Part shown: one piece after another, positions 15,882 to 24,836 of the stretch | Layout: each line of letters opens with the position of its first letter | How positions within the stretch are numbered: the stretch's first letter is position 1 | Assembly: GCF_030397665.1 (NCBI RefSeq) | Contig: NZ_JAPUBT010000001.1 | Location: 1,072,781-1,136,780 of the forward strand | DNA length: 64,000 nucleotides | Direction: 5' to 3' | Origin: Janthinobacterium sp. SUN073 | GTDB taxonomy: Bacteria; Pseudomonadota; Gammaproteobacteria; Burkholderiales; Burkholderiaceae_D | Position numbers and translations under genes: made by a program | The notes under the pieces: model-generated | The model's input: the letters and a program-made list of their open reading frames with translations, nothing else | Databases searched by the model: none | Told to the model about the DNA's origin: nothing

Positions 15882-17678
15882 TTAGCGATTCACCAACTCG
15901 GCATCGCGCTCACGCTCCAACTCGCCTTGCTCCTGCGTGATTTCGCGGTAGCGTACACCAATTTTCTCCGATGGCAAACCCGACGCAAACAATTGCTGCA
16001 ATTCCGCCTTCAAGGCATTCAATTTGATCTCGCGGATGGTGCTCACCAGCCACGACAATTCGCTGTCGTAATCGGATTCCGTGCCGGCCGCGATCTCGCC
16101 GATGATCTCGTCGTATTCGCTGCCCAGCTCCTTCAATTGCTGCGCCAGCGCGGCAAAACTGCCGTGCTCACCCAGCGCCTGACCCACGGCCACCAGCTGC
16201 CCCAGGCTGTGGGCCGCATCCGGCCCCAGGTGCTGGAAAGCGGTGAGAGCCGCTTCGTCGATGCGCAGGCTCAGGGGCGGATGCGCCACCAGCATGCGCA
16301 TGATCTTCAATTCCAGTCCCACGGGCACGGGGCGGCCCGATTTCGGCGGCGCGCGGCGCGCCACGGCAACGGGTTTCGCCAGCTCGAACAGGGCTTCGAT
16401 CTCGGCCGGCGTGGACTGCGTCAGCTGCGCCAGCCCACGCACGATCTGCAGGCGCAGGGACGACGGCGCCATCAGCTGCAGCAGGGGCTTGGCGTCGAAC
16501 TGCACGCGGGCACGCCCTTCCGGTTCCGACAGATCATGCTCGCCCGACACTTCTTTCAGCAAGAATTGCGACAACGGCATGGCTTCATGCACTTGCTGCT
16601 CAAAACCTTCGGCACCGAATTCGCGGATATAGCTGTCGGGATCGTGCTCGGACGGCAAGAACAGGAATTTGATGGTCTTGTTGTCCGACACATGGGCCAG
16701 GCTCGCTTCCAGCGCGCGGCGGGCGGCGCGGCGGCCGGCCTTGTCGCCGTCGAAGCTGAAAATCACGTTATCGGTCTGGCGCAGCAGCTTTTGCACGTGG
16801 GTGGGCGTGCACGCCGTGCCCAGCGTTGCCACTGCCTGCGGGAAACCCATCTGCGCCAGCGCCACCACGTCCATATAGCCCTCCGTCACCAGCACATAGC
16901 CGGCATCGCGGATGGCCTGGCGCGCCTCGAACAGCCCATATAGTTCGAAACCCTTGGAAAACAAGGGGGTTTCCGGCGAGTTCAGGTATTTCGGTTCACC
17001 ATGGTCGAGCACGCGCCCGCCAAAGGCGATGACCTGGCCTTTGGTATTGCGAATCGGAAACATGATGCGCTCGCGGAAACGATCGTAGCGCTTGCGGTTA
17101 TTGCCCTCTTCATCGACCTTGTCGATCACGAGACCGGCCTCGGCCAGGGCAGTCACGTCGTAATCGGGGAAGACGGAACGTAAATTATCCCAGCCGCCGG
17201 GCGCAAAACCCATACCGAAGCGAGCGGCCACTTCGCCCGTCAAGCCCCGGTTCTTCAGGTAGGCGATGGCTTCCGGCGCGTGGCGCAATTGACCGCGGTA
17301 GTAATCGCAGGCCTGCGTCATGGCGTCGGACAGGGCCATGCTTTGCGCCTGGATCTGCGCGCGCTGGGCCGGCGGGATCTTGTCATCCGCTTCCGGCACG
17401 ACCATGCCCACGTTCTGCGCCAGGTCCTTGACGGCGTCGACAAAGCCCATGCCCGAGTATTCGATCAGGAAGCCGATCGAGGTGCCATGCGCGCCACAGC
17501 CGAAGCAGTGGTAGAACTGCTTGGTGGGGCTGACGGTAAAGCTGGGCGATTTTTCACTGTGAAACGGGCACAAGCCCATGAAATTGGCGCCACCTTTTTT
17601 CAGTTGCACATAGCGGCCCACGACATCGACGATATCGACGCGGTTGAGCAAATCGGAAATGAAGGATTGAGGTATCAC
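15882..17678 (-). CDS. dnaG: DNA primase
   Basis: DnaG makes RNA primers for Okazaki fragments with DnaB helicase at the fork. The 598-residue protein has the CHC2 zinc ribbon (Cys37, His40, Cys58, Cys61 in CPFHSEKSPSF...YHCFGCGAHG). The catalytic core has RFGMGFAPGGWDNL near 155 and RIMFPIRNTKGQVIAFGGRVL near 208-228. The TOPRIM acidic residues are in VTEGYMDVVAL and FSFDGDKAGRRA. The C-terminal 150 residues form the DnaB-binding domain, which varies most. It is preceded by yqeY with 130 bases between them and followed by rpoD. Confidence 0.97.
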   Translation of the reverse strand: MIPQSFISDLLNRVDIVDVVGRYVQLKKGGANFMGLCPFHSEKSPSFTVSPTKQFYHCFGCGAHGTSIGFLIEYSGMGFVDAVKDLAQNVGMVVPEADDKIPPAQRAQIQAQSMALSDAMTQACDYYRGQLRHAPEAIAYLKNRGLTGEVAARFGMGFAPGGWDNLRSVFPDYDVTALAEAGLVIDKVDEEGNNRKRYDRFRERIMFPIRNTKGQVIAFGGRVLDHGEPKYLNSPETPLFSKGFELYGLFEARQAIRDAGYVLVTEGYMDVVALAQMGFPQAVATLGTACTPTHVQKLLRQTDNVIFSFDGDKAGRRAARRALEASLAHVSDNKTIKFLFLPSEHDPDSYIREFGAEGFEQQVHEAMPLSQFLLKEVSGEHDLSEPEGRARVQFDAKPLLQLMAPSSLRLQIVRGLAQLTQSTPAEIEALFELAKPVAVARRAPPKSGRPVPVGLELKIMRMLVAHPPLSLRIDEAALTAFQHLGPDAAHSLGQLVAVGQALGEHGSFAALAQQLKELGSEYDEIIGEIAAGTESDYDSELSWLVSTIREIKLNALKAELQQLFASGLPSEKIGVRYREITQEQGELERERDAELVNR

Positions 17679-17764
17679 TGGCTAGGGCGGGTCTTGTTAT
17701 AGGTCAGACTATACTACCGCACGTGGCCTGAGGTTGAGCCAGGTCAACGTGTGGGCGATTTGAG

Positions 17765-17790
17765 CGGCTGCCAGCATGGGCCGGCAGCCG
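17765..17790. terminator. Hairpin between yqeY and dnaG
   Basis: CGGCTGCC and GGCAGCCG form a strong 8-bp stem with a 10-base loop, about 20 bases after the yqeY stop. It has no T run, so it may attenuate or process the transcript rather than end it. A processing site between rpsU-side and dnaG-side messages is known in the E. coli operon. Confidence 0.45.
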
Positions 17791-17808
17791 GTTACTACTA
17801 TTGTATGC

Positions 17809-18261
17809 TTACGCTGCCGGCGTCAGGGCTTTCTTGACCAGGGCGGACACCACCGTCATGTCGGCGCGACCAGCCAGCTTCGGCTTGACGATGGCCATGA
17901 CCTTGCCCATGTCTTGCGGACCGGCGGCGCCCGAGGCGGCCACGGCGGCAGCCACTTCAGCCGCCACTTCTTCATCCGACAGGCCGGCAGGCATGTAGCC
18001 CGCCAGGTGCACCAGCTCGGCTTTTTCGATGTCGGCCAGGTCGGCACGGCCACCCGCTTCGAACTGGGTGATCGAATCCTTGCGCTGCTTGATCATCTTT
18101 TCCACGATGGCCGTCACGTGGGCATCCGTCAATTCGATGCGCTCGTCGACTTCCTTGCGCTTGATTTCCGCCAGCAACAGGCGAATCGTGCCCAGCTTGC
18201 CCGCTTCCTTGGCGCGCATGGCGTTTTTCATGTCTTCGGTAATTTGTTCTTTCAAGCTCAT
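17809..18261 (-). CDS. GatB/YqeY-domain protein
   Basis: This 150-residue all-helical protein belongs to the YqeY family, which resembles the tail domain of the GatB amidotransferase subunit and is thought to contact tRNA. Its exact role is unsettled. Hallmarks are the N-terminal MSLKEQITEDMKNAMRAKE, then GTIRLLLAEIKRKEVDER, and the closing DMGKVMAIVKPKLAGRADMTVVSALVKKAL. In beta-proteobacteria and many other lineages the gene sits between rpsU and dnaG, exactly as here. The start has a ribosome binding site (GAGGATTGCC) directly upstream. Confidence 0.94.
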   Translation of the reverse strand: MSLKEQITEDMKNAMRAKEAGKLGTIRLLLAEIKRKEVDERIELTDAHVTAIVEKMIKQRKDSITQFEAGGRADLADIEKAELVHLAGYMPAGLSDEEVAAEVAAAVAASGAAGPQDMGKVMAIVKPKLAGRADMTVVSALVKKALTPAA

Positions 18262-18396
18262 GGCAATCCTCGTTGGTCAGTATGGGAACGGTGCTCGTGC
18301 GCGGCCAGAAACAAGTACGGGCCACAAAAGCGAAAACCCGCTGCGGCGAACCGGAGCGGGTATGCGACTCATCTGAAGTATCACTCCAGGCGAATC

Positions 18397-18439
18397 AAAA
18401 CAAAACCCGTGGCGAACAATGCGCCGAACTACCCGGGTT
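18397..18439 (-). terminator. Hairpin behind rpsU
   Basis: On the minus strand, AACCCG and CGGGTT close a loop that has inner pairing (GGCGCAT/...CGCC), followed by a T-rich stretch TTGTTTTG. A second similar GC-rich hairpin with T4 follows at about 18328-18360. One or both probably reduce read-through from the highly expressed rpsU into yqeY-dnaG. Confidence 0.5.
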
Positions 18440-18457
18440 GGTTCTGACTGAACAGTC

Positions 18458-18670
18458 TTAGAATAATTTTTTCGGCAGTTGTTGGCTGCGGATGCGTTTG
18501 TAATGACGCTTTACAGCAGCTGCCAGCTTGCGCTTGCGCTCAGCTGTTGGCTTTTCGTAGAATTCGCGTGCGCGCAATTCGGTCAGCAGACCCGTTTTTT
18601 CGATGGTGCGTTTGAAGCGACGCATTGCGACTTCGAACGGCTCGTTTTCTTTAAGGCGAATAGTGGTCAT
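18458..18670 (-). CDS. rpsU: 30S ribosomal protein S21
   Basis: The 70-residue basic protein binds the 30S platform near the anti-Shine-Dalgarno end of 16S rRNA and helps initiation. The sequence [20 protein letters not shown], then [35 protein letters not shown], is diagnostic and full length. It begins the macromolecular synthesis cluster rpsU-yqeY-dnaG-rpoD. Confidence 0.98.
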   Translation of the reverse strand: MTTIRLKENEPFEVAMRRFKRTIEKTGLLTELRAREFYEKPTAERKRKLAAAVKRHYKRIRSQQLPKKLF

Positions 18671-18825
18671 GTAAAATTCAAACCGTTGAGGTGGTGTATA
18701 GGAAGAGATAGATAGTAGCAGCTTTTATTCGGAAAGGGAAGCCCCGCCCCCACTTGCGTGCGGCTTGTCGCCTGAGATTGCCGCCCGGTTGTGGCGTAAA
18801 CCACGCATCCGGACGGCAGCATCGC

Positions 18826-19431
18826 TTAAACGGCCATCTTGCGGCGGCGCGCCATGAAACCCAGCAAACCCAGGCCAGCCAGCAGCATGGCATACGTACC
18901 GGGTTCCGGCACGGCGCTGACATTCATGCTGACGCCGTCCAGGAAAGCCGAGGTATCGCGGGCATTGCCCGGATTGGTGCCGGCAAAGCTCAAGGTATGG
19001 CTGCCTGCGCCGATATTGAGCGCATTCACATTGAAGCTGGTCCAGCCCGTGTTGCTCACGCCATACTGGCCCAGCTGCGTGCCGTCCAGGCTGACCGTCA
19101 CGGACTGGCCCTGGTCGTAACCAGGGCGCAGCGCCAGGTTGAAGGCGAAGGTGTAATTGGCCGCGCCCGCGCTGACGAAGCTTTGCGAGACCGATGCCGT
19201 GTTTTGCAGGAACGCAAAGGCGTTGCCTTCCTTCGCCACGCCATTCCAGGCCGTGTAGCTGGCCGACACGCCGGCGCCACCGGTGAAACTCCAGCCCGGC
19301 GCCACGTCGCCATAGAGATAGCCCCCACCGACGGTATTGTTTTCAAAACCGCCATTGCTCAGCACGGGCGTGCTGGCAAAGGCGCTGGTGCTGAGCAAGG
19401 CAACTGCGGCGGCGGCGATCAGGCGTTTCAT
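18826..19431 (-). CDS. PEP-CTERM-sorted secreted protein
   Basis: The 201-residue protein has a Sec signal peptide (residues 1-19, ending AFA). The beta-rich body starts with LSNGGFENN, typical of carbohydrate-binding-like jelly rolls. The C-terminus has the PEP-CTERM sorting signal: VPEPGTYAMLLAGLGLLG followed by a basic cluster ARRRK. PEP-CTERM proteins are processed by exosortase (EpsH/XrtA) and often relate to exopolysaccharide and floc or biofilm formation. No exosortase lies in the window. Internal Asn-Gly-rich strands are low in cysteine. An inverted repeat (CAGAC...GTCTG) lies about 35-53 bases upstream of the start. Confidence 0.9.
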   Translation of the reverse strand: MKRLIAAAAVALLSTSAFASTPVLSNGGFENNTVGGGYLYGDVAPGWSFTGGAGVSASYTAWNGVAKEGNAFAFLQNTASVSQSFVSAGAANYTFAFNLALRPGYDQGQSVTVSLDGTQLGQYGVSNTGWTSFNVNALNIGAGSHTLSFAGTNPGNARDTSAFLDGVSMNVSAVPEPGTYAMLLAGLGLLGFMARRRKMAV

Positions 19432-19581
19432 GGTGACTCCAGGGTAATGTTTATTTAATTGCCATCAGACACAGAAAATGTCTGGAAGTCAATTTACATG
19501 CCAAGTATTCAACACCGTTTCATTGAAGTCAAGAAAATTATCACCTGCGGTCACAAACTGCGGCCACGCAACAACCAAGTA

Positions 19582-20796
19582 TTACTGTAAGGCAATTCCT
19601 GCCGCCACGCCCGAGGCCCAGGCCCACTGGAAGTTGTAGCCGCCCAGCCAGCCCGTCACGTCGACCGCTTCGCCGATGAAATACAGGCCCGGCACCTTGT
19701 TGGCCATCATGGTCTGCTGCGACAACTCGCGCGTATCGATGCCGCCCCGTGTCACTTCGGCCTTGCGGTAGCCTTCGGAGCCGTTCGGCACGATGGACCA
19801 GGCATTGATGGCCTGCCCCAGCTTGCGCAACTGGGCGTCGGGCATGTCGGCGATGCGCGCATCCGGCGCCAGGCCGTTGACGGCAAGCAAGCAGTCAGCC
19901 AGGCGCTGTGGCAGCCATTGCGCGACGATATTGCCCAACTGCTTCTTCAAGGTGCCCTTGCCTTCGATCAAGGTCTGCGCCACGTCCACTTCCGGCAACA
20001 GGTTGATGACGATGGGCTCGCCCGGCAGCCAGTAGCTGGAAATTTGCAAAATCGCCGGACCGGACAGGCCGCGATGGGTAAACAGCAAATCTTCGCGGAA
20101 ACGCGCACCCGTCGCCTTGCGGCCTTTCAGGCTGCCCGTTTCCACATCCACTTCCAGGGCGATGCCGGACAGTTCCGCGAACGGCGCCCAGCTGTCCGCA
20201 TCGAACGTCAGCGGCACCAGGGCCGGACGCGGCTCGACCATCGTCAGATCGAATTGCTTGGCGATGCGATAGGCAAAATCCGTGGCGCCGATCTTCGGGA
20301 TCGACAAGCCGCCCGTGGCGATGACGATGCTGGCCGTCTCGATATCGCCGCCATCGGTCTGCAGCACGAAGCCACCATCAGCTTGCTGGACAACATTGTC
20401 GATCTTGCACGGCATGCGCCAGTGCACGCCGCCAGCGGCGCACTCGTCCTTGAGCATGTCGATGATCTGCTCGGCCGATTCATTGCAGAATTGCTGGCCC
20501 TTGTGCTTCTCGTGGTAGCCGATCCGGTATTTTTTCACCAGCGCGAGGAAATCCTGCGGCGTGTAGCGCGACAGCGCGCTTTTGCAGAAATGCGGATTTT
20601 CCGAGAGGAAATTTTGCGGGGTGGCGTTAATATTGGTGAAATTACACCGTCCACCACCCGAGATGCGGATCTTTTCGGCCAGCTTGGCCGCGTGATCGAT
20701 CAACACCACGCGCTTGCCTTGCTGGGCGGCAACAGCCGCACACATCATGCCGGCCGCGCCCGCGCCGATCACTGCCACATCAAATTGTTTTGCCAT
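19582..20796 (-). CDS. HI0933/YhiN-family FAD-dependent oxidoreductase
   Basis: The 404-residue flavoprotein begins with a Rossmann dinucleotide-binding motif (VAVIGAGAAGMMCA, residues 6-19). It shows the family's GGGRCNFTN signature near 50, a second GxG strand (VIATGGLS..KIGATDFAYRIA), a substrate-domain insert, and the closing GLYFIGEAVDVTGWLGGYNFQWAWASG, which binds FAD. Members of this group (HI0933, BaiN-like) are probable NAD(P)H-dependent flavin reductases of unknown substrate. The ATG at 20796 gives the usual short N-terminus (MAKQFDVAVIG); the extra five residues of the longer frame are dropped. Confidence 0.9.
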   Translation of the reverse strand: MAKQFDVAVIGAGAAGMMCAAVAAQQGKRVVLIDHAAKLAEKIRISGGGRCNFTNINATPQNFLSENPHFCKSALSRYTPQDFLALVKKYRIGYHEKHKGQQFCNESAEQIIDMLKDECAAGGVHWRMPCKIDNVVQQADGGFVLQTDGGDIETASIVIATGGLSIPKIGATDFAYRIAKQFDLTMVEPRPALVPLTFDADSWAPFAELSGIALEVDVETGSLKGRKATGARFREDLLFTHRGLSGPAILQISSYWLPGEPIVINLLPEVDVAQTLIEGKGTLKKQLGNIVAQWLPQRLADCLLAVNGLAPDARIADMPDAQLRKLGQAINAWSIVPNGSEGYRKAEVTRGGIDTRELSQQTMMANKVPGLYFIGEAVDVTGWLGGYNFQWAWASGVAAGIALQ

Positions 20797-20852
20797 AAGA
20801 ATTCCGGTCACCGCTGATTACAAAGACGCCATTGTAAACTGCGGCGACGCGG

Positions 20853-21845
20853 CTAGCGCGGCCGTGCAGCAATCTGCCGCGATGTCATCAGGCATTGCTC
20901 CACTTGCCCGGCGATCGACGGCGGCACGGGCACCTCGCCGCGCAGCACGGCGGCGATCCAGGCGGCCGTGGTGGCCGCATCGCGCTCGGCGGGCAAATGC
21001 GGCAACTCGTCCACCAGCAACTGTTTTTCCACCAGCACCGTGCGTTCGCTGCCGTGAAACCAGTCGATCTGCTGCGCCTTGTTGGCGTTGGCCACCGTCT
21101 CGCCCTCCGTGCCGCGCATCAGGAAAGCGTCGCCGCGCGCGGGTTCAGAGGCGGTCAGGAAATATTCGCCGAGCATTTCCAGGTATTCGGGATGCGTGTA
21201 CGACACCAGGCGCAGGGCCGGCCCGGCGAACGGCTGCATGATCTTCACCAGGGTATGCGTGGAATTGCGCACGCCCAGCACGCGCCGCAGCGACAGCATG
21301 TGTGCCAGGCGCGGCGCCAGTGAGGCGATGGGCAGGAAGGCGACTTGCCCGCGCGCCATGGCGGCCTCGGCTTGCGCATGGTCCGCCGAAGCGGGCACAC
21401 CCAGCGCGGCCAGCACTTCGGCCGTCGTGATACGGCCCGGGTCGCTGGTGACGCCATGCACGAGCACGGGGGCGCCCGCGCGCGCCAGCAGCAGCGCCAG
21501 CAAGGCCGTCAGATTGGCCATCTTGCGCGCGCCGTTGTAGCTGGGAATGATGATCGGCGCAAATTCACCTGCCGGCGCGGCCAGGGGAACGAACGAGGCT
21601 TCGGCAGCGTCGAGGAAACCGGCGATCTCGTCCACCGACTCACCCTTGATGCGCATCGACAACAAAATGCCGCCCAGTTCCAGGTCCGACACGCGGCCCT
21701 CGAGCATGGCGCGGTACAGGGCGCGGGCGTCATCGCGCGTCATGCTGCGCGCGCCGTTCTTGCCGCGTCCTATTTCTTTGATGAAACGTGCAGCGGGGAA
21801 TGGCTCACCGGCCACATCGGTATGGGGGATGGAAACAGTCGTCAT
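20853..21845 (-). CDS. ybiB: YbiB-type protein (TrpD2, anthranilate phosphoribosyltransferase fold)
   Basis: This 330-residue protein has the nucleoside-phosphorylase/anthranilate-phosphoribosyltransferase fold but matches YbiB rather than TrpD. It has an N-terminal helical domain (LYRAMLEGRVSDLELGGILLSMRIKGES), then PSYNGARKMANLTALLALLLA and LVHGVTSDPGRIT in place of the usual GTGGD pyrophosphate loop. E. coli YbiB is reported to bind nucleic acid without sequence preference, so a trp biosynthetic role is unlikely. It is divergent from aroG with 195 bases between the starts, and 56 bases separate it from the flavoprotein in the same direction. Confidence 0.88.
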   Translation of the reverse strand: MTTVSIPHTDVAGEPFPAARFIKEIGRGKNGARSMTRDDARALYRAMLEGRVSDLELGGILLSMRIKGESVDEIAGFLDAAEASFVPLAAPAGEFAPIIIPSYNGARKMANLTALLALLLARAGAPVLVHGVTSDPGRITTAEVLAALGVPASADHAQAEAAMARGQVAFLPIASLAPRLAHMLSLRRVLGVRNSTHTLVKIMQPFAGPALRLVSYTHPEYLEMLGEYFLTASEPARGDAFLMRGTEGETVANANKAQQIDWFHGSERTVLVEKQLLVDELPHLPAERDAATTAAWIAAVLRGEVPVPPSIAGQVEQCLMTSRQIAARPR

Positions 21846-22040
21846 GGCGCCAGCTTACACGGATTGGCGCCGATGCAACAGCCGGGCAAGCGGAAGCGCG
21901 GGTGTGGCGCCCCAGGAAGCGCAGCCTGCCACAATAACAACTCATCCGCTGCCATTTGGCGGCCAGCCACGCCGCCAGGCCGCATTTCCGCTACACTATT
22001 GCCTCTTAAAGAACGCAATAGCGAAAGCCGAGCCAGAATC

Positions 22041-23102
22041 ATGAATACGCCAGACATCGAAAATATCAACGTCACTTCCTTCGCGCCCATGCCAACACCG
22101 GCCGATCTGCACGCCAAACTGCCGCTGTCGGAGAGCGCCTTCGACACCGTCAGCCGCGGCCGCGAAGCGCTGCGCAACATCATCGACCGCAAGGACCAGC
22201 GCCTGTTCGTCGTCGTCGGTCCGTGCTCGATCCACGACCCCGTCGCCGGCCTCGATTACGCGCGCCGCCTGAAAGCGCTGCAAGAGGAAGTCAAGGACAC
22301 GATGCTGCTGGTGATGCGCGTGTATTTCGAAAAACCGCGTACCACCACGGGCTGGAAGGGCTATATCAACGACCCGTACATGGACGATTCGTTCAAGGTC
22401 AACGAAGGCATGGAAAAGGCGCGCCAGTTCCTGCTCGACGTGTGCGAACTGGGCATGCCTACCGCCACCGAAGCACTGGACCCCATCTCGCCGCAATACC
22501 TGGGCGACCTGATCGCCTGGACCGCCATCGGCGCGCGCACCACCGAATCGCAGACGCACCGTGAAATGTCGTCCGGCCTGTCGACGCCAGTCGGCTTCAA
22601 GAACGGCACCGATGGCGACATCAGCATCGCGGTGAACGCGATCCTGTCGTCGGCGCACCCGCACTCCTTCCTGGGCATTAACGCCGAAGGCAATGTCGCC
22701 ATCGTGCGCACGCGCGGCAACGCGTATGGCCACGTGGTGCTGCGCGGCGGCGACGGCCGCCCGAACTACGATTCGGTGTCGATCGCCATCGCCGAACAGG
22801 CGCTGGCCAAGGCCAAGCTGCCGGCCAACCTGGTGGTCGACTGCTCGCACGCGAACAGCTACAAAAAGCCGGAACTGCAACCGCTGGTAATGGCCGACGT
22901 GGTCAACCAGATCCGCCAGGGCAACCGCTCGCTGGTGGGCGTGATGATCGAATCGAACATCGTCAGCGGCAACCAGAAGATCCCGCAAGACCTGTCGCAA
23001 CTGACCTACGGCTGCTCCGTCACCGACGGCTGCATCGACTGGGACACGACGGCCACCATGCTGCGCGATGCGCATGCGCACTTGCTCAATCGTCCGAAAT
23101 AA
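22041..23102 (+). CDS. aroG: 3-deoxy-7-phosphoheptulonate (DAHP) synthase
   Basis: This enzyme joins phosphoenolpyruvate and erythrose 4-phosphate in the first step of the shikimate pathway. The 353-residue type I-alpha protein shows VVVGPCSIHDP near 60, the metal Cys in that loop, MRVYFEKPRTTTGWKGYINDP near 97, GARTTESQTHREMSSGLS near 177, GGDGRPNY near 236, and DCSHANSYK and VGVMIESNIVSGNQ near the end. Which amino acid gives feedback inhibition cannot be read safely. The ATG at 22041 fits the family; a much longer upstream frame is not real. TACACT about 45 bases upstream may be its minus-10. Confidence 0.96.
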   Translation: MNTPDIENINVTSFAPMPTPADLHAKLPLSESAFDTVSRGREALRNIIDRKDQRLFVVVGPCSIHDPVAGLDYARRLKALQEEVKDTMLLVMRVYFEKPRTTTGWKGYINDPYMDDSFKVNEGMEKARQFLLDVCELGMPTATEALDPISPQYLGDLIAWTAIGARTTESQTHREMSSGLSTPVGFKNGTDGDISIAVNAILSSAHPHSFLGINAEGNVAIVRTRGNAYGHVVLRGGDGRPNYDSVSIAIAEQALAKAKLPANLVVDCSHANSYKKPELQPLVMADVVNQIRQGNRSLVGVMIESNIVSGNQKIPQDLSQLTYGCSVTDGCIDWDTTATMLRDAHAHLLNRPK

Positions 23103-23108
23103 ACGGCC

Positions 23109-23172
23109 GGGGTCAGACCCCCTCTTGCGTTGGCGCTGAGCCTGCCGTTCGCGGCATTGAGGGTCTGACCCC
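23109..23172. repeat. REP-like inverted repeat pair (GGGGTCAGACCC type)
   Basis: GGGGTCAGACCCC at 23109-23122 and its inverse GGGTCTGACCCC at 23161-23172 bracket about 38 bases in the gap between aroG and the convergent NirD-like gene. Such GGGTCAGACCC palindromes are scattered between genes in many Oxalobacteraceae. They may act as a transcript-end hairpin. Confidence 0.7.
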
Positions 23173-23178
23173 ATACAC

Positions 23179-23586
23179 CTACGCCATCTGCACATGCGGC
23201 AGCACGGCGAACGATCCCGCCAGCGCCTGTTCGGCCTTGCTGGCCGGGATATTGAGTTCATTGACGTCCAGGTAGATGCGCCCGTCCATGATGCGCACGG
23301 CGTACATGCGCGCCATGCCCTGCACGGGTGCCACCAGGCGGCCCGAATCGAGCTCGATGATCCAGCTGTTCTTCGGCCCCATCAGATTTTTCTGCATCAG
23401 CACCCCGTGCGCCAGCGGGCCGCCCAGGCAAGGCACCGTGTCGAGCAGCGCGTACACCGTGTCGTCCACCGCGCGAAACAGCGCCACGCCCGGCAAATCC
23501 TGCCACCCCAGTCCCCGCTGCACCATGCGCGCGCCCGCCAGCGGCATGTCCTTCAGGCGGCAAATCATTTTCCATTGTTCCGGCAT
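23179..23586 (-). CDS. NirD-like Rieske-fold protein
   Basis: The 135-residue protein resembles the small subunit of assimilatory/respiratory NADH-nitrite reductase (NirD), which has a Rieske fold without the iron-sulfur cluster. The pattern WQDLPGVALFRAVDDTVYALLDTVPCLGGPLAHGVL, followed by SWIIELDSGRLV, aligns with that fold. The Cys-x-His and Cys-xx-His cluster ligands are lacking. No nirB or nitrate-reduction gene is adjacent, so its partner is unknown. The start at 23586 has a good AAGGAG ribosome binding site; the longer frame to 23736 is rejected. Confidence 0.75.
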   Translation of the reverse strand: MPEQWKMICRLKDMPLAGARMVQRGLGWQDLPGVALFRAVDDTVYALLDTVPCLGGPLAHGVLMQKNLMGPKNSWIIELDSGRLVAPVQGMARMYAVRIMDGRIYLDVNELNIPASKAEQALAGSFAVLPHVQMA

Positions 23587-23795
23587 TGCTAGCTCCTTGA
23601 AAAAGGCACACGCTTGCCTAAGCAAGAGCGGTGCCAGTGCCGGCACAGGCGAAGAATGGGCAAAATACGCGGCAAAACGGCACCGCGCCGCACTGCGCAA
23701 GTGCACACTGCCGCCGAAATGGTGCGCCGGCCGCACGGTGTAGTGCCCGGCTTTCCTTTACAATGGCGGATTACTCCTCCCTATTTAGCACCTTC

Positions 23796-24836
23796 ATGAT
23801 TGTTCTTGGCGTCGAATCCTCCTGTGACGAAACCGGCCTGGCCTTGTACGACACGCAACGCGGCCTGCTGTCGCACGCCCTCTATTCGCAAGTCGCCATG
23901 CACGAGCAATATGGCGGCGTAGTGCCGGAACTGGCGTCGCGCGACCATATCCGCCGCGCCATCCCGCTGTTGGAAGAAACCTTGGCGAAGGCCGGCATCA
24001 CCCTGCCCGAGATCGACGCCATCGCCTACACGCAAGGTCCGGGACTGGCCGGCGCGCTGCTGGTCGGTTCCTCCGTTGCCTGCAGCCTGGGCCTGGCCAT
24101 CAACAAGCCGGTGCTGGGCATCCACCACCTGGAAGGCCATCTGCTGTCGCCATTGCTGGCGTCCGAGCCGCCGGAATTCCCCTTCATTGCGCTGCTGGTG
24201 TCGGGCGGCCACACGCAGCTGATGCGCGTCGATGGCGTGGGCCAGTACACCATGCTGGGCGAAACGCTCGATGATGCGGCCGGCGAGGCGTTCGACAAGT
24301 CGGCCAAGCTGCTGGGCCTCGGTTATCCGGGCGGTCCCGCCATTTCGCGCCTGGCCGAATTCGGCGACCCGCTGGCCTACAAGCTGCCGCGCCCGATGCT
24401 GCACTCGAAGGATTTCAACTTCAGCTTTTCCGGCCTGAAGACGGCCGTGCTGACAGTGGTGAAGAACCATGAAGAAAAAGTCATCGCCAATATCTGCGAG
24501 CAGGACAAGGCGAATATCGCGCGCGGCTTCGTCGACGCCATCGTCGACGTGCTGACGGCCAAATGCGTGGCGGCCCTCAAGCACACGGGCTTGAAACGCC
24601 TGGTGATCGCCGGCGGCGTGGGCGCCAACGCGCAGCTGCGCGCTTCGCTCAACGCGGCCGCCACCAAGAAACGTTTCAAGGTGTATTACCCGGAGCTGGA
24701 ATTCTGTACCGATAACGGCGCCATGATCGCCTTCGCCGGCGCCATGCGCCTGCAGATCAACCCGCAGGCCGCCAAGTACGATTACTCGTTCAATGTGCGC
24801 CCGCGCTGGCCGCTGGACGAAATCCGCGAAGTCTGA
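23796..24836 (+). CDS. tsaD: tRNA N6-adenosine threonylcarbamoyltransferase TsaD
   Basis: TsaD transfers the threonylcarbamoyl group from TC-AMP to A37 of ANN-decoding tRNAs, with TsaB and TsaE. The 346-residue ASKHA-fold protein starts [16 protein letters not shown]. It has the metal-binding His111 and His115 (HHLEGH), VSGGHTQLM near 138, [10 protein letters not shown] near 160, GYPGGPAIS near 177, SFSGLKTAV near 208, [10 protein letters not shown] near 273, and CTDNGAMIA near 305. tsaD often sits near rpsU-dnaG-rpoD in proteobacteria, and here it is about 5 kb away. The start at 23796 is set by family alignment. Its stop codon directly abuts that of eutC on the other strand (TGATCA). Confidence 0.96.
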   Translation: MIVLGVESSCDETGLALYDTQRGLLSHALYSQVAMHEQYGGVVPELASRDHIRRAIPLLEETLAKAGITLPEIDAIAYTQGPGLAGALLVGSSVACSLGLAINKPVLGIHHLEGHLLSPLLASEPPEFPFIALLVSGGHTQLMRVDGVGQYTMLGETLDDAAGEAFDKSAKLLGLGYPGGPAISRLAEFGDPLAYKLPRPMLHSKDFNFSFSGLKTAVLTVVKNHEEKVIANICEQDKANIARGFVDAIVDVLTAKCVAALKHTGLKRLVIAGGVGANAQLRASLNAAATKKRFKVYYPELEFCTDNGAMIAFAGAMRLQINPQAAKYDYSFNVRPRWPLDEIREV

